Shown here: positions 8,617 to 15,807 of the stretch, one piece after another
How positions within the stretch are numbered: the stretch's first letter is position 1
Layout: every line of letters begins with the position of its first letter
Origin: Streptomyces liliifuscus
GTDB taxonomy: Bacteria; Actinomycetota; Actinomycetes; Streptomycetales; Streptomycetaceae
Reading direction: 5' to 3'
DNA length: 64,000 bases
Assembly: GCF_016598615.1 (NCBI RefSeq)
Contig: NZ_CP066831.1
Coordinates: forward strand, 9,734,001-9,798,000
Notes under the pieces: generated by a model
The model's input: the letters and a program-made list of their open reading frames with translations, nothing else
Told to the model about the DNA's origin: nothing
Databases searched by the model: none
Translations under genes and position numbers: made by a program

Positions 8617-9496
8617 CTCGGGCGCCGACCAGCCAACTGGCCGCGGTGAAGCGGACTTCCGTGCCCTGGACAAAGGGATCGAAGGCGGCACGGACCGTTT
8701 CGACGACCCGCGCGCGGGTCTGCTCGTCCGCCTCGCCCAGGATCATCCCGACGGGACCGAACCGGGTGAAGTAGCGGATCAACTCGCTCTCGGGGAGCGT
8801 GCAGGTCACGTCCTTCGGCTGGATGTCGATCCCGGTCCAACCGGCCTCCGCCAGGATGCGCCGGACCCGGTCCGCGTCCGCGAAGGCGAACTGCCCCGGC
8901 TCGTCCGGCCGACGGGCGGGAAGGTTCGGAAGGAGCGGTGCCGCGGCGCGTTCGGCCGTCGTCATGAACGGATTCTCCGCCGGGCCGCGCCACGCGATGA
9001 ACCGGAGCGCGGCCCCGCCCTTCGCGGCACGCCGCAGGTTCGCGAAAGCCCGGACGGAGTCGCTGAAGAACATGACGCCGAAGCGCGACATGACGGCGTC
9101 GAAGGTGGCGGGCTCGAACGCGTACTCCTGCGCGTCGGCGCGGATGAAGGACGCCGGTGCATCCGCCCGCTCGGCGCTCGCCCGGGCAGCGGTGATCATC
9201 GGCTCGGAAATGTCGACGCCGACGATGTGACCCCCCGCGCCGAGCCGCCGCGCCACAGCCAGCGTGGTGGTGCCGGTACCGCAGCCGACGTCGAGCACAC
9301 GGCCGCCGGCGTCGAGCACATGGTCTCCGGTATCGAGCTCATGGCCTGCGCGTTCGGCGGACAGCGCTTCGACCAGGAGGTCCTCAAAGGGCTTGAGCAC
9401 CCCGTCCACCAATGACTGGGCCTCGACCCAGGCATGGCCGGCCGGCCCGTTCCAACGGGTCGTCTGCACGTCATCGGTCCTGCGGGTGGCGTCCAT
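8603..9496 (-). CDS. SAM-dependent class I methyltransferase
   Basis: Cytoplasmic 297-residue methyltransferase of the UbiE/Methyltransf_25 type. Motif I is VLDVGCGTGTTTLAVA; the acidic residue of motif II is in HIVGVDISEPMI; a later DAVMSRFGVMFF segment matches motif IV. The first residues (TTRWNGPAGHAWVEAQ) match the N-terminus common in this actinobacterial family. ATG 9496 has AGGAGA 6-8 nt upstream. It is transcribed divergently from the MerR-type regulator at 9571, and a perfect 14-bp palindrome lies in the shared 74-bp promoter, so it is probably the regulator's target. Its substrate is unknown. Confidence 0.85.
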   Translation of the reverse strand: MDATRRTDDVQTTRWNGPAGHAWVEAQSLVDGVLKPFEDLLVEALSAERAGHELDTGDHVLDAGGRVLDVGCGTGTTTLAVARRLGAGGHIVGVDISEPMITAARASAERADAPASFIRADAQEYAFEPATFDAVMSRFGVMFFSDSVRAFANLRRAAKGGAALRFIAWRGPAENPFMTTAERAAAPLLPNLPARRPDEPGQFAFADADRVRRILAEAGWTGIDIQPKDVTCTLPESELIRYFTRFGPVGMILGEADEQTRARVVETVRAAFDPFVQGTEVRFTAASWLVGARAPSV

Positions 9497-9570
9497 GTTC
9501 GTCTCCTGTGCTTGCCTTCGACGGGCCTGGGTGAAAGCGTGCTACTTCAAGTCGACTTGAGGTCAAGAGA
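9497..9570. promoter_or_regulatory. Divergent promoter with SoxR-like palindrome
   Basis: The perfect palindrome TCAAGTCGACTTGA occupies 9547-9560 and extends imperfectly to CTTCAAGTCGACTTGAGG. On the minus strand a TTGACC -35 candidate (9561-9566) and a TAGCAC -10 candidate (9539-9544) flank it with a 16-bp spacer containing the palindrome, the geometry typical of MerR-type control. The sequence closely resembles the known SoxR box (CCTCAAGTTAACTTGAGG). Confidence 0.7.
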
Positions 9571-10002
9571 ATGACAGACCTGGACATCTCCGAGGTGGCG
9601 CACCGCGCCGGGGTTCCCGCCTCGACACTGCGGTTCTACGAGGAGAAGGGGCTGATCACCCCGAACGGCAGACGGGGCCTGCGCCGTCAGTACGACCCCG
9701 GCGTACTGGAGCGCCTGGCGCTGATCGCGTTGGGGCGCACCGCCGGGTTCTCGCTCGACGAGATCGCGCGCATGATCGCGCCCGACGGGCAGCCGCGCAT
9801 CGACCGGCAGATGCTCAGGGCCAAGGCGGAGGAACTGGACAGGACGATCCGTGAACTCGGCGTCCTGCGCGATTCCCTGCGGCACGCCGCCGCCTGCCCC
9901 GCGCCGAGCCATATGGAATGCCCCACCTTCCGCCGCATTCTCAAGGCCGCCGTGTCCGGCGTTGTCGCAGTCCCGAGGAAGCCGGCCTCGGGGCCACCGT
10001 GA
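9571..10002 (+). CDS. MerR-family transcriptional regulator with CueR-like Cys pair
   Basis: DNA-binding regulator of 143 residues. The N-terminal winged helix-turn-helix begins DISEVAHRAGVPASTLRFYEEKGLI, the MerR signature; a long dimerisation helix follows, and the C-terminal region has ACPAPSHMECPTF, a C-x7-C pair with following prolines like the Cu(I) loop of CueR. It lacks the four-cysteine [2Fe-2S] cluster motif of SoxR. Many MerR-like proteins carry a similar Cys pair without proven metal binding, so the signal sensed is open. It is divergent from a methyltransferase across a shared palindrome and probably controls both genes. Confidence 0.88.
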   Translation: MTDLDISEVAHRAGVPASTLRFYEEKGLITPNGRRGLRRQYDPGVLERLALIALGRTAGFSLDEIARMIAPDGQPRIDRQMLRAKAEELDRTIRELGVLRDSLRHAAACPAPSHMECPTFRRILKAAVSGVVAVPRKPASGPP

Positions 10003-10062
10003 CCCCCGTACCCGGCGGAGGCAGCGCGAACACGCCGGGGCGCGACTTGTAGGCTGCGTCCC

Positions 10063-11259
10063 ATGTCGGACGTTTCGCCCCGCCCCGAGCCGTTCGCGCC
10101 GCACACCGATCCCGCGGTGCTCGAGGACCTCCGTACGCGACTGCGCGCGACGCGCTGGCCGGACGCTCCCGAGGACGCCGGGTGGTCGCTCGGCACCGAC
10201 ATCGGCTACCTCCGCGAGCTGATCGCCCACTGGGCGGACGGGTTCGACTGGCCGGCGCAGGAGGCGGCGCTCGCCCGGCTGCCCCGCTTCCGCGTCCCGC
10301 TCGGCGGCCTGGGCATCCACTTCGTACACGCCCGGGCCGTCGCACCGACCGAGCCCGTCCTGCCGCTCGTCCTCAGCCACGGCTGGCCGGACTCGTTCTG
10401 GCGCTACACGAAGGTCATCCCGCTCCTCACCGATCCCGGCGCGCACGGCGCCGACCCCGCCGACGCGTTCGACGTGGTCGTTCCCGACGTGCCGGGCTTC
10501 GGGTACTCCGACCGCCCCACGGGCCCGCCGCTCGACTCCATCGCCGTCGCCGGACTGTGGGCCCAGCTCATGGGCGTCCTCGGTTACGAGCGGTTCGGTG
10601 CGGCGGGCGGGGACATCGGCAGTCATGTGAGCCGCTACCTCGCGCTCGACCACCCCGACCGGGTCGTGGCCGTCCACCGCATGGACGGGGGCCTGCCCGT
10701 CCTCACCGGCGACCCGGCGGATCTCACGCCCGGGGAACGCGCCTGGATGGAGGGCGTCGGGGCCTGGAGCGCGACCGAGGGCGCCTACGCAGCCATGCAC
10801 CGCACAAAGCCCCAGACCGCCGCCGTCGGGCTCACCGACTCACCGGCCGGGCTCGCCGCGTGGATCGTCGAGAAGCTCCGGGCGTGGAGCGACTGCGACG
10901 GCGACGTCGAGCGGGCGTTCACCAAGGACGAGATCCTCACGAACGTCACGCTCTACTGGCTCACGGGGACGATCGGTTCGTCGATGCGCATGTACAACGC
11001 GAACGCGGCCATCCCGCCCGAGCAGCTCGCCCGCCGGGTCGAGGTGCCGTCCGGTTTCTCGCTCTTCCGCGGCGACGTCGTCCGTCCGCCGAGAGCGTGG
11101 CTCGAACGCACCACGAACGCCGTACGCGTGACCGAACCCCCGCGCGGCGGCCACTTCGCCCCGTTCGAGGAGCCCGAGCTGTACGCGGAAGAGCTGCGCG
11201 AGTTCTTCCGCCCGTTCCGGGCAGCAGCAGCAGCGGCGACGGAGACGGCAACGGGCTGA
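10063..11259 (+). CDS. Epoxide hydrolase-like alpha/beta hydrolase (EHN family)
   Basis: Predicted hydrolase of 398 residues opening epoxides to diols, or a related hydrolytic activity. An N-terminal EHN region (about 10-110, with ATRWPDAPEDAGWSLG) precedes the alpha/beta fold. The oxyanion motif is LSHGWPDSFWR, the nucleophile elbow is AAGGDIGSH with Asp as nucleophile, and the C-terminal GGHFAPFEEPE supplies the catalytic His. FRGDVVRPP may hold the acid. ATG 10063 follows the MerR gene by 60 bp but without overlap, so co-transcription is possible rather than certain. The C-terminus is an alanine-rich tail. No signal peptide is present. The physiological substrate is unknown. Confidence 0.85.
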   Translation: MSDVSPRPEPFAPHTDPAVLEDLRTRLRATRWPDAPEDAGWSLGTDIGYLRELIAHWADGFDWPAQEAALARLPRFRVPLGGLGIHFVHARAVAPTEPVLPLVLSHGWPDSFWRYTKVIPLLTDPGAHGADPADAFDVVVPDVPGFGYSDRPTGPPLDSIAVAGLWAQLMGVLGYERFGAAGGDIGSHVSRYLALDHPDRVVAVHRMDGGLPVLTGDPADLTPGERAWMEGVGAWSATEGAYAAMHRTKPQTAAVGLTDSPAGLAAWIVEKLRAWSDCDGDVERAFTKDEILTNVTLYWLTGTIGSSMRMYNANAAIPPEQLARRVEVPSGFSLFRGDVVRPPRAWLERTTNAVRVTEPPRGGHFAPFEEPELYAEELREFFRPFRAAAAAATETATG

Positions 11260-11291
11260 GGACAAGGCCGGCCGGGCGGAGACTGGCACAC

Positions 11292-11336
11292 CGGCCTGCC
11301 CCTGTGCTCGGACAGGCCGTGGCCTCCCAAGAGGCC
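11292..11336. terminator. Two tandem hairpins between convergent genes
   Basis: CGGCCTG (11292-11298) pairs with CAGGCCG (11313-11319), and GGCCTC (11321-11326) pairs with GAGGCC (11331-11336) around a CCAA loop. Both stems are perfect. They lie between the epoxide hydrolase and the convergent GH3 gene and probably terminate both. Confidence 0.6.
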
Positions 11337-11379
11337 GGGGCCCAGCAGGCCAACCGGCCCACCAGCCCCGCCCAACGGC

Positions 11380-12900
11380 CTACCGCGCCCCCACCAGCAC
11401 CTCCGCGGCGGCCACCCCGGAGGCGGCGGTGGCGCCATGGGTGAAGATCTGAACCGCCCCTGGAACAGCGGCACTCGGCAGGCCCATCTCCACGACGATC
11501 GCGTCGGGACGCGCCGCGATGAGGTCCGCGAGGGCACGGGCCATCCACTCGTGCCGGGAGGCGTCCCTGACGACGACGACCAGGGGGCGCCCGGCGGCCG
11601 GTTCGAGTGCGCAGGTCTTCAGGGCGCTCATGGCGGCGGTCCGTGAGTCCAGCTCCTGGTGCCGCACCCGGGCGGTGGTCGTGCCGGGCAGCCGCTCGCT
11701 CAGCGGGGCGGCGACACCCCAGGGGGTCTCCTTGCCGATGGCCAGGTTGGTGGTGGCCACGAACTCCACCACGTGCGGCGCGGCGGACAGGGGCAGGGCG
11801 TCCCGTGCCGCTCCGGCCAGCCGGATGGCGCGGCGGGCTGCCGTGAAGCCGATGTCGCTGCTGATCGCGTCGACGGTGTCGGCCTGGACCAGGCCGGCCG
11901 ACCAGTCGGCGAACGCCCGTACGCGCCCGGCCGCTTCCTCCAGTCGCTCCCGGGCGAGGTCGCCGGAGGCCACGGCGTCGGCGAGAGCGCCGGCGAGGAG
12001 GCCGACGGTCGCCTCCTCGGCGCTCTCGCCGCCGACACAGACCGCGTCGGCACCGGCGGCGACCGCTTTCACCGTGGCACCGTCGATGCCGTAGCGGTCG
12101 GCGACGGCGCCCATCTCGATGGCGTCGGTGACGGTCATGCCGTCGAACCCGAGCTCCCCGCGGAGCAGTTCGCCGAGGATGCGTGGGCTGAGAGTGGCGG
12201 GCAGTTCGGGATCGTAGGCGGGCACCAGGAGGTGGCCGCTCATCACCGCGCGGACACCCGCGTCCAGGGCGGCCCGGAACGGCGGCAGGGCCTGGGCGGC
12301 GATCTCCTCGCGGTCGGCACCGTACGTGGGCAGGCCGTGGTGGGAGTCGACGGCGACGTCGCCGTGGCCGGGGAAGTGCTTGGCGCAGGCGGCGACCCCG
12401 GCCGACTGGAGCCCCCGGATCCACGCGGCGGTGTGCCGGGACACCACCTTCGGATCCACGCCGAAGGACCTGACCCCGATGATCGGGTTGTCGGGGTTGG
12501 AGTTGACGTCCGCACTGGGCGCGTAGTCGAGGCTCACGCCGATGGCGCGCAGCTGGCGGCCGAGGCCGGCGGCGACGGACTCGGTGAGCTCGGTGTCGTC
12601 GACGGTTCCGAGGGCGAAGTTGCCCGGCCGGGTGGAGCCGGTCGCGGACTCGATCCGGGTGACGTCGCCGGCCTCCTCGTCGATGGCGATGATCAACTCG
12701 GGGTTTTCCGCGCGGAGTTGACCAGTCAGCTGGGCAACCTGGTCGAGCGAGACGATGTTGCGGGAGAAGAGCACGACGGATGCCAGTCCGTCGCCGATCT
12801 CGCGCAGAACCCAGTCCGGTGCCTCGGTACCCACGAACCCCGGCTGCAGGACGGAGAGCGCCAGCCGCCGCAACTCCTTGCTGTGCTTGCTGGAGACCAT
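11380..12900 (-). CDS. GH3 beta-N-acetylhexosaminidase-like glycosidase
   Basis: Glycoside hydrolase family 3 enzyme of 506 residues, likely releasing terminal N-acetylglucosamine. The NagZ-type motif KHFPGHGD with the following DSHHGLPTY supplies the His/Asp acid-base dyad, and the nucleophile Asp is in DGMTVTDAIEMGAV. IIAIDEEAGDVTRI marks an earlier conserved strand. A C-terminal domain of about 150 residues extends beyond the roughly 340 residues of minimal NagZ. No signal peptide is visible, so it probably acts in the cytoplasm on imported muro- or chito-oligosaccharides. ATG 12900 is chosen because an upstream extension is not protein-like. A DasR-like operator (12975-12990) lies about 75 bp upstream, which fits an N-acetylglucosamine-regulated gene. 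Confidence 0.87.
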   Translation of the reverse strand: MVSSKHSKELRRLALSVLQPGFVGTEAPDWVLREIGDGLASVVLFSRNIVSLDQVAQLTGQLRAENPELIIAIDEEAGDVTRIESATGSTRPGNFALGTVDDTELTESVAAGLGRQLRAIGVSLDYAPSADVNSNPDNPIIGVRSFGVDPKVVSRHTAAWIRGLQSAGVAACAKHFPGHGDVAVDSHHGLPTYGADREEIAAQALPPFRAALDAGVRAVMSGHLLVPAYDPELPATLSPRILGELLRGELGFDGMTVTDAIEMGAVADRYGIDGATVKAVAAGADAVCVGGESAEEATVGLLAGALADAVASGDLARERLEEAAGRVRAFADWSAGLVQADTVDAISSDIGFTAARRAIRLAGAARDALPLSAAPHVVEFVATTNLAIGKETPWGVAAPLSERLPGTTTARVRHQELDSRTAAMSALKTCALEPAAGRPLVVVVRDASRHEWMARALADLIAARPDAIVVEMGLPSAAVPGAVQIFTHGATAASGVAAAEVLVGAR

Positions 12901-12974
12901 CGAGTGCGTTCGCCTTTCGGGTAGGGCCCGCGCGTCGGTGCCGCCGATGACAGCGCATCGACACCACGACACAG

Positions 12975-12990
12975 CTTGGTACAGACCAAT
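12975..12990. promoter_or_regulatory. DasR-responsive element-like operator upstream of GH3 gene
   Basis: Read on the minus strand the site is ATTGGTCTGTACCAAG, containing TTGGT/ACCAA arms and matching the dre core TGGTCT-NN-ACCA known for the N-acetylglucosamine regulator DasR. Position and target gene (an N-acetylhexosaminidase) fit the known regulon. DasR itself is not in the window. Confidence 0.65.
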
Positions 12991-13160
12991 GAGTCTCCGC
13001 TCAGGCTAGCGGCTCGTGTCAAGAGGCGGGTCGGGTCGCCGTGCGTGCATTCCCCCGGGGCTGTTGTGCCAGGTGAACCGCATTCCGAGTGTCATCAACC
13101 GGGCTTCGGTGCAGGCGATTTGAGTGCGACACGCAGTCAACGACCATGTTTGACAGGGCG

Positions 13161-13176
13161 GTTGGTCTAGTCCAGG
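13161..13176. promoter_or_regulatory. Second DasR-like site, overlapping a putative promoter of the 13.4-18.8 kb cluster
   Basis: GTTGGTCTAGTCCAGG differs from the dre core TGGTCTAGACCA at one base. It lies 5 bp after a plus-strand TTGACA (13150-13155), where bound DasR would block transcription toward the cluster starting at 13439. The distance to that gene (about 260 bp) is a weak point. Confidence 0.5.
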
Positions 13177-13438
13177 TTAGTGGCACGCGAGTTCGAGGGG
13201 GCTGGCGCGGCGCCCGATGCAGTGACCCTGCAGGCCGGGCCGTCTCTCTCTTCATGCCGTGCGACGTGCGCTGCTTTCGGCGTCGTCGTGCAGCGCCGGT
13301 GCGTGTCCGGAAGCGAGCTGCGCAGACCGCCGCCCGTCCGGATCCACGCGATTCACGTGCCGCGAGCCACCGGTGACCGCGTTCTTCGTCCCCGTCGACA
13401 TGTCCGTCGACGGGGAACCCCGAGGTCCGGAGCACTGC

Positions 13439-14506
13439 ATGCCCATGCCTGACGACTATCTCCATCGAGCAGCATCTCGCGTCCCCTACTTCAGTTCGGA
13501 CGGCGAGACCTATCTGGCGCAGACCCCGCTGCGCGACCTCAAGAAGACCGTCCCGCTCAGGGTGCTGTCCGAGGAAGACCTGGCCTTATGGCAGACCTAC
13601 GGCTATGTCGTGGTGAAGCAGGCCATCCCCGTCTCGGCGGCCCGCAGCCTGCTGGACTTCACCTGGGACTTCCAGGGACTCGACCCCGAGCGTCCGGACA
13701 CCTGGTACGAGGACCGCGAGTACCGCTCGGACCTGGACCGTGACCTGCACATCTACGGGTTCGTCGAGGCCTACCAGCACCAACTCCTCTGGGACAGCCG
13801 CCAGGCGCAGCGGGTCTACGACGCGTTCGTCGACGTATGGGACTGCGAAGAGCTGTGGGTGACCCTCGACCGGCTCAACCTCAACCCGCCCAACGTCAGG
13901 AACCGCGACCGGGCCCTCATCCCGAGCACGGACGAGGGCTTCGACATCGAGCTGCACTGGGACGTCGACACCACGCTCGGCATACCGCCGCAGCGGGTCC
14001 AGGGGATCATCGCGCTCAACGACACCAGCCCGGAACTCGGCGGCTTCCAGTGCTGCCCCGAGCTGTTCCGGCAGCTGGACCGGTGGAAGGCACTCCAACC
14101 GGACGACCGTGACCCGATCCGCCCCAGGATCGACAAGGCCGAATTCCCCGTCGTACGACCGGAACTGGAGGCCGGCGACCTGCTGATCTTCAACGGCCTC
14201 CTGGCGCACGGAGTGGCACCCAACACCTCCACCCGCAACGGCGTACGGGCGGTGCAGTACCTGTCGATGATGCCGGCGCTGGAGACCCACCAGACCCTCA
14301 GGGACTCACGGGTCGACTCGTGGCGCACCCTCAGCACACCGGACTGGAACGCGACCCTGCTCGGCGACGCCGTGCGGCACGAGTCCCTGCGGTACGGCAG
14401 GGCCGAACTCAGCGACCTGGGTGCCAAGTTGCTCGGTCTCGCGTCCTGGAACGGTCCGGAACTGAACGAGCCGGTCGGAGAAGCGGCATGCGCAGAATAT
14501 GTCTGA
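13439..14506 (+). CDS. Phytanoyl-CoA dioxygenase-like Fe(II)/2-oxoglutarate oxygenase
   Basis: Predicted non-heme iron hydroxylase of 355 residues, first gene of an overlapping five-gene set. The double-stranded beta-helix carries an HxD pair (H173 and D175 in ELHWDVD), a distal His (H257 in NGLLAHGVAPN) and a following TRNGVRAVQYL with a candidate 2OG-binding Arg. ATG 13439 has GGAG 8 nt upstream; the frame is open to 13259, but that extension is Cys/Arg-rich and not convincing. Codon 50 (13586-13588) is TTA, the rare codon read by bldA tRNA in Streptomyces. The stop overlaps the next start by 19 bp. It probably hydroxylates a small amine or amino-acid-derived intermediate; the substrate is unknown. 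Confidence 0.83.
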   Translation: MPMPDDYLHRAASRVPYFSSDGETYLAQTPLRDLKKTVPLRVLSEEDLALWQTYGYVVVKQAIPVSAARSLLDFTWDFQGLDPERPDTWYEDREYRSDLDRDLHIYGFVEAYQHQLLWDSRQAQRVYDAFVDVWDCEELWVTLDRLNLNPPNVRNRDRALIPSTDEGFDIELHWDVDTTLGIPPQRVQGIIALNDTSPELGGFQCCPELFRQLDRWKALQPDDRDPIRPRIDKAEFPVVRPELEAGDLLIFNGLLAHGVAPNTSTRNGVRAVQYLSMMPALETHQTLRDSRVDSWRTLSTPDWNATLLGDAVRHESLRYGRAELSDLGAKLLGLASWNGPELNEPVGEAACAEYV

Positions 14507-15807
14507 CCCTTCCCACCAACAGGCCGTGTTCCGCGACGATCGAGGCCATCGGTGAGGAAGCGGCCTACGCGGCCGAGCACTTCGACACCGAGGTGCACCT
14601 GCTGATCCTGGACTCCTGCGACGCACCCGCCTACGCGGAACACGCCGAGACCGTGCGCCGCCTCCCCGTCGGCCCGCGGATCGTCGTACACCACCTCGAC
14701 GAGGCGGGGCAGCGGGACTTCCTCCAGCGGGCGATCGGCCGGACCGCAGCCACGAAGCCCGACCTCCTGCTGGAACTGATGCTCCCCGCGGGACTCTCCT
14801 ACGGCGCCTGCACCAACCGGGCGTTCCTCATCGGCGCCGCGCTCGGCTGCGAGTCCGTGCACCGCAGGGACTCCGACAGCCGGTACCAGGTCGTGGACGG
14901 CGAGACGGTCTTCCCCATCCATCACGAACTCACCTCGCTCGGCCGACGCGCGGCCGACGCCGCGCACGACGTCACCGAGAACGCGCTCGCCGCACAGCAC
15001 GCGGACAAGCGGGTCTCGATGGTGGGCAGCTCCTTCGTGGGCGAACTCTCCGTCGACATCGGCGAGATCCTCCGGATCGACCCCGACGTCTACTACGACC
15101 TGGTCAGCCTGTGGGCACCCGCCCACTGGTCGGGCGAGCAGAAGAGGGAACTCGTCGACGAGTCCTTCCGCGGCGCGGGCACGGACCCGTTCGTCCGGGA
15201 CCACTCGACACTGGCCCTGGTCGACCCCATGCGCGTGGACATGTGCAACATCGGCTTCCACGGGGTGCACGAACATGTGCCGCTGCCACCGGCCACCGAC
15301 ACCATCGGCAGCGACTACTTCCTGATCCATCTGGTCCACGACGCCGCGCTGCCCGGTGTGCTGCACAACCGGAACATCGTGAACTTCTACACCGGCGAAC
15401 GCAGAACGGACGCGGGCTTCACGGCGTACCAGATGCGCTACGTCAAGTTCCTGCTGTCGATGCTCTACTTCAACGTCGTCTACGACGGGATGGCCGAGGC
15501 CGGACCGGAGTTGACCGACGAGCGGGGACAGGTGCGCGCGTCCGTCGTCGCCCGGCTGGTGAGCGAGAGCACGCGACTCGACCGCACCGAGAACATCCAG
15601 CGGCTGGACGCCCTCGACACGGCGTACCGGAAACTGGGCGGCGCCTACGCCGAGTTCGCCGACCTCCTGGCCACGCGCCGTGAACGGCTCCTCGACGAGG
15701 CCCGCAGCGACATGGAGGACTTCGCCCTCCTGACCGAGGCATGGGGCCCATTGGTGCGCGCGGCCAGGCTCACCCCCGTACACACCTCACCGGGGCGGCC
15801 GGGGTGA
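14488..15807 (+). CDS. GT-A-fold glycosyltransferase-like protein of unknown function
   Basis: Protein of 439 residues that I do not recognise as a characterised enzyme. The N-terminal third follows the pattern of GT-A nucleotide-sugar transferases: a first strand MRRICLTLPTNRP, a second strand EVHLLILDS, then GLSYGACTNRAFLIGAALG leading to HRRDSDSRY with a DSD (128-130) in the DxD position. The remainder holds aromatic and acidic segments (GSDYFLIHLVHDAAL, YQMRYVKFLLSMLYFN) and a helical C-terminus. ATG 14488 overlaps the oxygenase gene by 19 bp, and its TGA overlaps the next GTG (GTGA). Sugar or acyl transfer to a small molecule is an inference; fold prediction would test it. Confidence 0.6.
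   Translation: MRRICLTLPTNRPCSATIEAIGEEAAYAAEHFDTEVHLLILDSCDAPAYAEHAETVRRLPVGPRIVVHHLDEAGQRDFLQRAIGRTAATKPDLLLELMLPAGLSYGACTNRAFLIGAALGCESVHRRDSDSRYQVVDGETVFPIHHELTSLGRRAADAAHDVTENALAAQHADKRVSMVGSSFVGELSVDIGEILRIDPDVYYDLVSLWAPAHWSGEQKRELVDESFRGAGTDPFVRDHSTLALVDPMRVDMCNIGFHGVHEHVPLPPATDTIGSDYFLIHLVHDAALPGVLHNRNIVNFYTGERRTDAGFTAYQMRYVKFLLSMLYFNVVYDGMAEAGPELTDERGQVRASVVARLVSESTRLDRTENIQRLDALDTAYRKLGGAYAEFADLLATRRERLLDEARSDMEDFALLTEAWGPLVRAARLTPVHTSPGRPG

Larger units (their letters stand above)
12901..13438. promoter_or_regulatory. Long gene-free divergent region with two DasR-like sites
   Basis: No convincing gene lies in these 538 bp; short open frames lack coding character. A TTGACA on the minus strand (13017-13022) is a -35 candidate for the GH3 gene; I see no good -10. 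A plus-strand TTGACA (13150-13155) precedes the second DasR-like site. If transcription begins near 13185, the cluster mRNA has a leader of about 250 nt, which is unexplained. Confidence 0.5.

Noticed and set aside
13259..13438. Extended N-terminus of the oxygenase
   Set aside because: The added 60 residues are low in protein-like character; ATG 13439 has a GGAG ribosome site at good spacing.
13180..13452. Possible small gene upstream of the oxygenase
   Set aside because: The translation is Arg/Cys/His-rich with no domain or ribosome site, and it overlaps the real oxygenase start.
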